This document shows, piece after piece, positions 36,126 to 46,061 of a stretch of 64,000 bases of DNA. Position numbers and translations under genes: made by a program. The stretch is from assembly GCA_964035545.1 (NCBI GenBank), contig OZ037768.1, positions 20,582,700 to 20,646,699 of the forward strand. The letters run 5' to 3'. Position 1 is the stretch's first letter. Every line of letters begins with the position of its first letter. The notes below the pieces were generated by a model. The model was not told the origin of the DNA. It saw only the letters and a list, made by a program, of their open reading frames with translations, and ran no database searches. This stretch comes from Bugula neritina (Eukaryota; Bryozoa; Gymnolaemata; Cheilostomatida; Bugulidae).

Positions 36126-39100
36126 TTATGCATACTGATGAGGCTTAATAAATCCAGTAGCTCTGCCTGTGTTCCCCTCTTTCAGCCGCCTCTCTTTAGC
36201 TCTGTCTCTGTATTGTTTGGTAAGCTGTCCTTGGTTTGTCTGTTGAAACTTTATCAAATTTTGCTAAAATATAAACAAATGAAATTAGCTAACTAAGTAC
36301 CAATGAACTTTCCATGGAAGTGTACCAAGTACCATTTTTAGCTTATAACATGTATAATGTTGAAACAAAGTTTTGCCTCTGCTAGTTCTGGACATCTTGC
36401 ATGTACAATAGTGATAAAGTAGGCATTTAGATTTTATTGTCAGATGAAATTAAATCTTTTATCTGACAATTGAAGTGGAAGGTGAAACAAGTTATAGGTT
36501 ATAAGCTGTAGCATCAGTGTTACATTGTTACATTAGCTACAGAGTAGTAAGTAGAGTTGACTGTAGAGTACTTAGTAGAGTTGACTGTAGAGTTGTTAGT
36601 AGAGTTGACTGTAGAGTACTTAGTAGAGTTGACTGTAGAGTTGTTAGTAGAGTTGACTGTAGAGTTGTTAGTAGAGTTGACAGTAGAGTACTTAGTAGAG
36701 TTGACTGTAGAGTACTTAGTAGAGTTGACAGTAGAGTACTTAGTAGAGTTGACTGTAGAGTAGTTAGTAGAGTAGTAAGTAGAGTAGGAATGTACCTTAT
36801 GAAGATCTGACATCTGAACATGTTTCTCCAGAATAGCTGTTGAGTTGAATTTCCTTTCACATAAGTTACAAGTCAATTTTTGTCGGTCAATATGGTTTGC
36901 TTCGCTCACCAGCTCCTCCTCCCCATCCGAATCATCCCCACCATACGAGGCCACAAGGCCGGTGGATGAAACTGGTGCGCCTCTTTTCACTCCGGCCATC
37001 TACAGGCAAAGAGTTATAGCATTAGAAGTTATGGCCACTTGTTAGTTTCATATGAAATGTTATATTCAAATACATCACAGCACTACTAGGATAAACTGGG
37101 GCACTTATAGTACATTTTACATTGTATTCAAAAACTTATTTAATTTCCACCCATCCAAATTATTGCCCACGTCATGACATATAAACCAGAAGCGTTTGAC
37201 AGGAAATAAATCACTTACCGCTGAAGGAGGGGGCATCAAGTCTTGAGATTTCTGTAAACACATAACAGAATATTTCATTTATACCTCTACACTGTGTCAT
37301 CGTAATAATATTTTCATACATCACACAATATAATATAGGCTGTGCAAGTCTTCGCAGCAAAATTTAAAAAGAACAACATTGCAGGTCAACTTTGGTCTGC
37401 TAAGGTAAAGTAACTCCGAACTCTAACAGATAACTTGGTAGTTTTCCACAACTCTAAACTGACCAAGTGAACACCAAGACAGTTGCTGAATAGCAATGTG
37501 CATTTTTCGTACAAAAGTCCACACCGCATGCACATCTTCTCCAGATTGATGGATTCAAGTATTCCACAGTTGAACTTACATTGACATGCAGTGGACCAGG
37601 ATTAGACAACTTCTTCCCCATCAGCACATCGTATGCCATGTCAGCCGCTGCCTGTTTACTACTGACTGAACTGGGAGTTGTGTCCACAGGAGCTGCCGAC
37701 ACTGCTGGAGGCGGAACTACCACCGATGACTTTGATTTTTTATTCTGTGATTTTGCCCATTTCTCCATTTCCTATAGAAAACAATTACACTATAACTCAC
37801 ACTATGGAACAATGAAGTTTAAACATACCTTGTACTAAATATAGGGCGATAAACATGAATGGTAAGAGTTATGGTGGACAAGATTTGAATAAATTGTCAG
37901 TCATACATGTGGAGACAACTCCGTAATATTACATTACTCTACAAACACACACTACAGTTATTTTCTACTACGTCATTAATATATGCTCGGACAACATATT
38001 AGTTCGACAAGTGGCTACAACTCCGCAGTGTTATCAACTGTAACAGTAAACCACGACTATAGGATCATGCGCATCACGAAAAGGGAAAACGCACACTACA
38101 GCCACTACGATCTACACTTTTCCAATGCCACTAATTTATCCTCATGTTATAATTTTTCCAAAGTCTACTATAACCACATGTTGATAGGGCAGTTTTCCTA
38201 TGATTACTCAGTAAAGCATTAACAAGGTTACCTTGGCTATGTTTTTAGCTTTGTTTTTTTTCTCTTCCTTCTCTTTAGGCACTTCTGCTGATTTCTGAGT
38301 ATCTGTAGACTCTGGTGCCGCGGTTTCTGTGCTGGATACGGGGACATAGGTCTTGGCCGCCCCATCCCAGTACATGAACTCCTGCGTGGTCATGTTGTAG
38401 TAATACTGCAATACAAATACAGAGGACATCTATTTATAAGTATATAATAGTAATATACAGTGGATATTCTCCTATGCCCCACTCTCCACCAGCAACTGTA
38501 AACAGCAGCACAAAACTTGAACCAATGTCTTTTCTCCTCTGAAACAATTCAAACCCGACTTCTTGGTTAATGAAATACAAGACAGTGAAGAGCAGAGTTG
38601 CTTCCCAGGTAACCTGGTTTAACTTATGAAACTAGCCTTAGGTCACCAACCTGTGAATTGGCATCATAGTAGAGCCCCGTGCTGTCATCATAGTAGTACC
38701 CAGAGGCAGCGTCCCACCTGTAGGTGGAGACATCCGGGTCAGCTACAACACAAGGTGAGACAACTCTAGCCTGTGCCTACCATTATATTACAGATAGAGT
38801 AGTTGCAATTACCAAGGTCAAATTTAGGCAGAAAAAATAGCCAAGATAAAACTGACAAAAGTGAAAATGGCGATACTCTCCCACTACTGATATACATTGG
38901 GTTTGCCTGTGAATTACTTGCTTCATGCGTAGAAAAAGAACGTACGATATTGAGGAAGTTGACTGTATCCATTAGCTGTCGGCACCGTGCTTGCCTTCGC
39001 CGACGAACCTTGATCATAATGCTGCTGTATTTTAGACATCTGATTGGCTGAACTGGCAGCCAATGCCTGAAATTCAACGAATGAAGTTTGGCTAGCTGAT

Positions 39101-42100
39101 TGTACGAGTACATCAAATAATATAGTTTCTGATAGATTGGTGCAGATAACAGCATGTGATTGGTGACTATACATACTTGTAACTCGTATTCTGTAGGTTG
39201 TCTGTATTGACTATGTCTATCGTAGGACTGCTGTGATTGGTCCATGCCTTGATACTGTATGCTAGCTAGACTGTAGCATACAAAATACAAAAATTATATT
39301 ATTAATACGAAGATATAAAGTAGCGTATACAACTGGTGAAAATTACATTCACATAGAATGCTGGTTATGAAATTCTAACTTGAAGTGACAAAATAACATT
39401 CACATGGTATGTCTAGACTTGAACTCGAGGTGATACATTACTAGGTAATACTCACATGGTAGAGTAAGTGTTCTTGGCATATTCGACCATAGCGAGTTTC
39501 CCGTCAACCTCAAACGACTGTTTAGTGTTGAAGTGATCTCGCACTTTCTTCCCGTCCATGGCGCTGTCAAACTCCATGAATGCATAACTACAAAAAACAA
39601 CCTTGATCTCAGCGAGGAGACAATGCTAAACTTCAAACACAAGAAAATTGGTCTTTCAATTTATTAACTGAATTGTAAACTACAAACCTATCAACAACAT
39701 GATATCATCCTGGTATATTGTAGAATTTGACTGATTGAAAAACCTAGCAGCGGATAATTCAAAATAATCAACAATGAAATCCTTTGTTTGACTAAGCAAT
39801 TTCAACCAGCTGACTAAACATGTACCCAGTATATATGTATCACACAGTATATATGTATCGCACAGTATATATGTATCACACAGTATATATGTATCACACA
39901 GTATATATGTATCGCACAGTATATATGTATCACACAGTATATATGTATCACACAGTATATATGTATCATACAGTATATATGTAGTAACATGAGAGATAGT
40001 TGGCAGAGCTTACCCTAAGGAGACGCCTGTAGTGAAGTTCCTCATCACATAGCAGTTCTTAGGCTCTAGGGAAGTGACTGCAGCAAGGGCATCCAGTAGG
40101 GACCGCTCTGTAGTCAGCCCGTCTAGTCCTCGTATGATCACAGCTAACAGAATATCACTAAGTATGAGTTACTGAGTCACACACAGAGAGATTACAAATC
40201 TGCAAACTTCTTTATTTGAAATTAAAAACAAATCCAAACCTAATACATCTTATACACATGTATACACATGTCTACTAGGTGTACACACATGTCTACTAGG
40301 TGTACACACGTCTACTGGGTGTACACACATGTCTACTAGGTGTACACACATGTCTACTAGGTGTACACACATGTCTACTAGGTGTACACACATGTCTACT
40401 AGGTGTACACACATGTCTACTAGGTGTACACATATATTAAACAACTCACTATTGCAAGGATTAGAACCAACTTGACTGGACCCATCATCACTCTCCTGGT
40501 GAACTTTGTTACCAGCTGTGTACACAAAACATGTGAATTATGAGAGATGGTATAGAAACTCAATAAAAATCTTGACCATGCAGTGTAAATATATGCCGAG
40601 AAGCATGTATATAGTCTGTAGTGTAACCCTAGTATAAGCGTAGTAGATGCTAACCTGCATAAGAGAAATATGAGGACGCAGGTAAAAAGAGTACATAATT
40701 AGCTTTAGAATATAACAGCAGCCATATAGGGGGACACAACTTTACAAGTTCCCTGGGTTTCACAATAAACAGCCTGGTTCACTGATCATTATTTTAGTCA
40801 AATAGAACTTGAATTGATTGGTTTTAGAGTTCATTTATTTCACAAAACTCACTTCAGCCATAATAATTTCAAACAAGACTTTTAAATTGAAGACATTATT
40901 GTAACAGCTATTTTAGCATATGATTTATATCAAAACGCAAGTATAACTAATGAATGAAGTAGATCAACTATCTATGCATACAGGGTAGAAAGCACATGTT
41001 CAACTTACATGATCTTGGGTGCTTTGGTGTGCTGCATCTATAGCATTCACTTCTCTTGGCAAAGTTTATGAAATTACACTAAAGTTAAAAAGACAATTAA
41101 ATATACCTGATCGTCTTAGGTATTAGAAAAGAATGGGAATAGCTATATTCTGAGCCGACACTTACATTAGAACATGTCCAGTCGGCGTGAACAGGTGGAT
41201 CTCTGTGGTCGGACCTGGAAGAGTGTCTCGGATTCCTTCTACTGTACACCAGCCCCGACACATGTTCGCCAGACTCACACATGATCCTCATCAGACCCTG
41301 GCAAATACAGTCCACACAGATACAACACCAGTGAGAGAAGTAGAGGAGCAAGGAGACCGTGGCGAACCCTGTGCGTGTCCAGTGGCTATCTCAAGCATGC
41401 TATACTATCTCTGCTCAGCAAACGCTGCTAGTCTATCAGGGGGAATTGACCCGTAAAATGTGTAGGAAAATCTCCTTAGAGCAACTTTTCAGCTCAACTG
41501 ATAAGTTATTGAGATGGAATATGTGAGGTTATTCTATATTAGTAAAGTTGTTATCTATTTGTTTTTGGTTATGTGTGTAAAAATGAACCTAACAAGTATA
41601 AAATATAAAAGAATGGTCAACCTCAACACTTTGAGTCCAGAATTCATTGAAATTTCAAGTTTGATGTAAACCCATTCATGTTGCTGACAACAATCCTGCA
41701 TCTCCCCCTCCCCCAGTTACACTCCCCTGGGTGCACCAGTATCGACAACTATTTAGTTATACAGAGGACTGACGACTGCTATGAATATTGATTAATGACT
41801 AGAAACTTGCTCTCTGAAGATAAAACATAATGGGGAGCAGGTATGTTGTCCCATCATGAAAAGCTACAGCAAAAGCATGGGATGTTTTTCTTAAAATCCG
41901 CTGCTTTTAAAATTATTTTGACCAACTGGTGGAACTCAATTTACGAGAATATTACTACTTGTGCCAAAAACCTAGACTCAAAGTGATTGATAAACCAGAA
42001 ATGTAACACTTAGTAACTTATTGTTAAGGCTGTTTAATACCGCATTACCTACCAAATACATTAAAAAAACCTAAATAAGTCTAGAAGCATATTGCAGGTG

Positions 42101-43146
42101 ATGCAATAGGGTGCTGGCATAGCGCCACCAGATTTCACCACAAGAAGGCAAAAAAGGGGAGCAGTTGCTTGGTTACCATGTATCACACTAGTAATAATAG
42201 TATAGAAGGAGGTAAGAAACTTAGAGTAGTAAGGACTGAGACACGTTCTCATAGGTCAACCTGCTGTTTATTCATCCAGTCCGCTGATGCTTGCACTGAG
42301 TGAAACTCTACGAAGGCAAATGCAGCACCTCTCGAACCTGCGTAACAGGATACAAGTTTACAAACAATACATTTAATGAAGGTTAATCACAGGAAACACA
42401 TTTCCTTTCTACGCGCCAGGCAGTCAGAGTTGAGCGCCCCTGTCTCACTTACCGTTTCCTTGACAACGCCAGATGAATGACCATATGTCCGGCTAATAAC
42501 AAGAGTTGCTTTCAATACAGTAACACAATGACTGACCACCATGCCACGGCAGGTATGGTGAAGCAATGGATGTATTAGTCACAACGCACTAACTCACACA
42601 CTATACTCTTTATTACCTGATTTCCTGGGTATCAGCCGAACATCTTTTATTCTTATGTTACGATCATCAAACCATATGTCAAGCTGAAAAAAGAGTAAAG
42701 ATGTATTTAGAAACATTAACACCATGTTTATACTGTAAACACATCAAATAAACAGGAATAAGTTGCTAGCCGAAGCAGTATTAGTACATACATCACGCTC
42801 AGTTATATCATCCGGAACATTCTTAATCAGCACAGTACTAACAGGTTCTCTCTGCCATCCGTCATCTCTTCTGTAATCCCTGATAGACAAGAAATAACAA
42901 GTATGCGTTAACCACCATATCACAATTTATTTCCACTACACTACTAGAAAAGCTTTGCAAAGAATGCCAAAGTTAAAAGAAAGCACATTGCAATATTCAA
43001 ATGAACAAATAGTGTCATTTTCTGAACATACAATATAAATTGAACACGTAAATTAAACAAGTAAAATAACATAATTATAGAGCTGGCAATGATCAACACT
43101 ACCTGTCTCTATCGTTGTAGCTGTCTGGACTGTGTCTGCTACTCAT
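36126..43146 (-). CDS. RBM5/RBM10-like splicing regulator lacking a G-patch
   Basis: Seventeen exons: complement(36126-36239, 36796-36999, 37219-37251, 37580-37771, 38232-38405, 38651-38742, 38946-39066, 39177-39270, 39456-39587, 40014-40143, 40450-40515, 41009-41078, 41166-41297, 42261-42337, 42617-42683, 42792-42879, 43103-43146), 609 residues, all phases consistent. Order: RRM1 (about 26-110; V-L-I-K-N-V and G-A-A-F-A-F-V-E-F), RanBP2-type zinc finger (130-152; D-W-T-C-S-N-C and S-E-C-Y-R-C-S), RRM2 (181-268), OCRE domain (about 340-400; [21 protein letters not shown]), E-K-W-A-K-S, then C2H2 finger (about 546-570; C-N-L-C with S-D-L-H-K). That order defines RBM5/RBM6/RBM10, which control exon choice at prespliceosomes. 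In vertebrates a G-patch follows; here the protein ends about 38 residues after the finger, at Y-R-D-R-A-K-E-R-R plus a short tail. Confidence 0.93.
36537..36787. repeat. 24-bp minisatellite (two 12-mers) in RBM5/10 last intron
   Basis: Tandem gtagagttgact / gtagagtacttagt-type units, about ten copies, lie directly downstream of the zinc-finger exon on the minus strand. Period 24 and absence of stops make it translatable in three frames as an artefact, unless the intron is retained. Confidence 0.92.
39827..39984. repeat. 18-bp minisatellite
   Basis: About nine copies of cagtatatatgtatcaca (with cgca variants) lie in the intron between RRM2 exons of the RBM5/10 homologue. Confidence 0.95.
40252..40433. 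repeat. 21-bp minisatellite
   Basis: About eight to nine copies of tgtctactaggtgtacacaca lie in an RBM5/10 intron. The minus-strand ORF across it is an artefact of the multiple-of-three period. Confidence 0.95.
42453..42492 (-). other. Candidate 40-nt frame-shifting cassette exon in RBM5/10
   Basis: A good acceptor (cttgttattag) and a strong donor (GTAAGTGAG) flank 40 bases between two RRM1 exons that already join in phase. Inclusion would shift the frame and hit a stop soon after, so it would act as a poison exon. This is inferred from splice-site quality only. Confidence 0.35.
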
Positions 43147-44446
43147 CTTAGTTAGTCACCGCTAAATGCCAAAGTAAGATACAAGTTAAACAGAAGGCTT
43201 CACTTAGGTAAGAATTCAAATTAGGTCTATACCCTCATGCCCATACAACAAATATGTTTAAAAACAAAATTACAAATTATCAACACATATATACCCTTAT
43301 TAAATTAAGTCACATGATTTATAATCTGATTAGTTTATCCAAAAATTAACGATTTCATTTGTTGAAGCAAACCATCTATTGAAAACTGTATCGGCCAGCT
43401 TGAGCCTAACTTGATTGTTAGTTGACAGTTGCTCACTCAGCGAGTGTAGGAGTCTTTTGCAGCCACTGTGATGTTTTGATTAATAACAGGCTGCTAGCAA
43501 GTAACATTAACACAACTACGTAAGTAAGTGTGTAGCCAATTGCTACCATGGTAATTTATAATAATATTGTATTATTAACTTGAAGGCGATTATTATCACT
43601 GATGGCAGCTAAACTGCTATTTTTTTTACTACATATTGCAATTAACATATTGAAAGTTAGTTTTAAAGTTTCATTATTTTTGACAGTTTGAGCATCATGA
43701 AAACTATTACAATTTATGTTTACCAACTGTTAGCAATCATCAATTTAATTTTTTGAGTGTAAAAACAAATAGTGATAAGGTCAACCACAATGTCATACTA
43801 ATAGTGATAATATACTAATACTTATTCTTAGGTTACTGTTACCGCTAGACTTTCTGAGGTCTTAAGAAAATGTGATACGTACGGAGTATCAGTATGATAC
43901 TTTCACAATGAGTTTAGTACTCATATTGATAGTCATATAATGATAGATTGATAGTAATACTATGATTCCATTGCTATTAGTATTATTACTATCGCTTATA
44001 ATAATAGTAATACTAATAGCATTATACTATTACTAATACTACTAGTATTATTATTAACTAGTACGATTAGAGTATTACTTTCACTATGTCATTAGTATTA
44101 AGCATTACTATTACAGTATTAGTATTAGTCAAATTAGTGTATTAGTATGTTAGTAATAAACTAAAACTGTATAAGTATAACCTTACAATATTGATTAGGT
44201 TTGACTATGATACTCATATTGATATTGTGATGGACTTTGAGTGTGACTGTTTACCTCTACCATCTATGACTATGAGTATACCTGTATGAATGTGACTAAT
44301 CTATTTACGGTGATTAGTGGCTAATGAGTACGATGATCACTAGAACTATTAATATCACTATCAGTATCAGACTATGGGACTGACCGTCTGAGTCTCTATG
44401 ACTGAGATCAATAAGTATAACTGTAAGTGAGTATAAGTATTGGTAT
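43147..44446. other. Intergenic 5' flank of RBM5/10, ending in a period-6 repeat tract
   Basis: No coding exon is recognised. The RBM5/10 promoter should lie just right of 43146. From about 43790, hexamers such as TAGTAT, TATGAC and AGTGTG predominate, and the tract is interrupted at 44446 by the retrotransposon and continues after 51889. Confidence 0.6.
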
Positions 44447-44751
44447 TGTGGTGGCTCGTGGAGCTACCAGCAACACAATACGCAAGGTTGCGTATTGACC
44501 CGGAACAATGTATTAGCCAATTAGCTAAGCTGTTTTATAAGTAATAGTAGCGGCTTCGCGCTACTAGCTCAGTTGAGGATAGTGCTGTAAACTAAATAGA
44601 CGTGCGTATCATTACTGTTGTACATTGGATTTTTATTATGTATTCTTGTATTAAATATAACGATATCTACTCGACTTAACTGGTGAAGTTTCTCTAGTGT
44701 TAAATAGACTCTCTTGGTGGCACATCAACCCTAAATCTGAAAACTATAACA
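44447..44751 (+). repeat. 5' LTR
   Basis: TG...CA bounded, 305 bp, same sequence as 51585-51889. It contains an inverted pair cgcaa/ttgcg near its start (caatacgcaaggttgcgtattg). Confidence 0.96.
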
Positions 44752-44752
44752 G

Positions 44753-44770
44753 TGGTGGCAGCAGTGGGAT
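44753..44770 (+). promoter_or_regulatory. Primer-binding site, tRNA-Leu-like
   Basis: TGGTGGCAGCAGTGGGAT starts one base after the 5' LTR. Its reverse complement ends in TGCCACCA and resembles the 3' end of a leucine tRNA with about one mismatch, as remembered from animal tRNA-Leu. Confidence 0.7.
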
Positions 44771-44784
44771 AGTGTATATCAAAG

Positions 44785-45651
44785 ATGGAGACTGAAAACG
44801 CTAGAATGCAACCACCCCCAGTAGAAGGTGAGCGTAGAAATGCTGTTAATCCTGTGAATCATGAAGGAGAAGAAGCTTATAGACATTGCTTGAAAGCTCC
44901 CACCTTTACTGGGTCGGAAGATGTCGAACAATTTATACAAGAATTTAGAGAGGTAATGGAAGTTGCTCAATGGCCGCATAGAGTGGCCCTCATTCAATTG
45001 CGGAGAGCGGTGACGGAGCAAGCCAAGCCGTACGGAGTGGGAACGGACGTAGACGGCATACTGGCTGCGCTGCGGGCCCGTTTTGGCACCTCCGTCATAG
45101 ACGCTAGGACCAAGCTGGCGAGATTGTGCCGCACCCCGCGGACCTCGCTGCAAGAACATGCCGCGACGGTGAAGAAGCTGGCGCAGATTGCATATAGCGA
45201 TCTGCCAGCACAACACCAAGAGCGTTACACTTATGACGCCTTTGTCCAGTCCCTAAACGACCTGGGCCTAGACCATCACCTACGAGCTAAAGGGATAACC
45301 AGAATAGAGGATGCCCTGAAGGCTGGAGAAGCTTACCTGTTGGCTACCCAAATGCATCGAGCACAACGGAACCCACCAGTAGTTGGAGTCAGCGCTGCTC
45401 GGGCTACGACAGGTTCCGAAGCCCTCCCGCTGGAAGCCGAAGTGGACCGTATGGTAGAGATGCTGGGACAATTGGTGACCATTCTGGCCGGTGCTGGCCC
45501 CGGTCAGGCCTTGCGGATGCCCCCAACACCTGTGGGGCAAGGCTGGAGTAGCGCTGATCAGGACCAGGGACAGAAAGGACGACCCCAATACCAGGGGGCG
45601 TTAAACTGTCACGGCCCGCGGACACTCTCCCTCCCCGCGGGCCGCAACTAA
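44785..45651 (+). CDS. gag: Retrotransposon Gag (capsid)
   Basis: A 288-residue frame beginning just after the primer-binding site. The middle (F-T-G-S-E-D-V-E-Q-F-I-Q-E-F-R, then V-A-L-I-Q-L-R-R-A, L-R-A-R-F-G) has the helical layout of Ty3/gypsy Gag capsids, including the Q-E-F and L-x-x-R-F-G signatures. No CCHC zinc knuckle is visible before the stop. In the overlap 45558-45648 the minus-one frame is open and continues as a basic Arg/Pro-rich region, suggesting a minus-one frameshift into the downstream product. Gag forms the cytoplasmic particle that packages element RNA. Confidence 0.85.
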   Translation: METENARMQPPPVEGERRNAVNPVNHEGEEAYRHCLKAPTFTGSEDVEQFIQEFREVMEVAQWPHRVALIQLRRAVTEQAKPYGVGTDVDGILAALRARFGTSVIDARTKLARLCRTPRTSLQEHAATVKKLAQIAYSDLPAQHQERYTYDAFVQSLNDLGLDHHLRAKGITRIEDALKAGEAYLLATQMHRAQRNPPVVGVSAARATTGSEALPLEAEVDRMVEMLGQLVTILAGAGPGQALRMPPTPVGQGWSSADQDQGQKGRPQYQGALNCHGPRTLSLPAGRN

Positions 45652-46061
45652 AGGAGTATGGTGGAACACGCCGTCGTCTGTCCGTACGGACACGGCGGAA
45701 CATTCTACCCGAGTGGCAGGTACCACGCAGGACTAGTAGGCCCGCACAACGGCCCAGTACCTTTTCCCTGCCACTCGCTAACCGGTTTCACCGGTTACCT
45801 CGGGAGGAGGAGCCCGCCACTGAAATGGAGCCAGAAGGCCCAGTGGAGAGGCCCAAACCCCGCCGGCACCAACCTCGCCGCCGGAAGCCCCGTAAACCAC
45901 GGGTGAAACCCCCGCCGTCCTGTCAAACCAGGACAGCACATGCGGGGGGGGGTGAAAGTACAACCACATGGAGAGAGCTATTTCCTACCCGGAAAGGTGG
46001 CCGGCAACGCTGTCACTTTCCTGCTCGACTCCGGTTGTACTACCAACCTTCTCAGCCGTAG
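45558..46061 (+). other. Basic Arg/Pro-rich linker frame between gag and pol
   Basis: This frame, minus one relative to gag, is open through 46061 and very rich in Arg and Pro (R-R-H-Q-P-R-R-R-K-P-R-K-P-R around 45860-45910). It could serve as a nucleocapsid-like RNA-binding segment replacing a zinc knuckle. It overlaps the pol frame from 45907, next to a G9 run at 45944-45952. In-frame continuation of gag is blocked by stops at 45649-45651 and 45904-45906. Confidence 0.55.

Noticed and set aside
36517-36860. ORFs in three frames across the 24-bp repeat
   Set aside because: Repeat artefacts; only the minus-frame continuation of the zinc-finger exon is worth considering, and only if the intron is retained.
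45280-45703. Minus-strand ORFs opposite gag
   Set aside because: Antisense shadows in GC-rich coding sequence with no motif.
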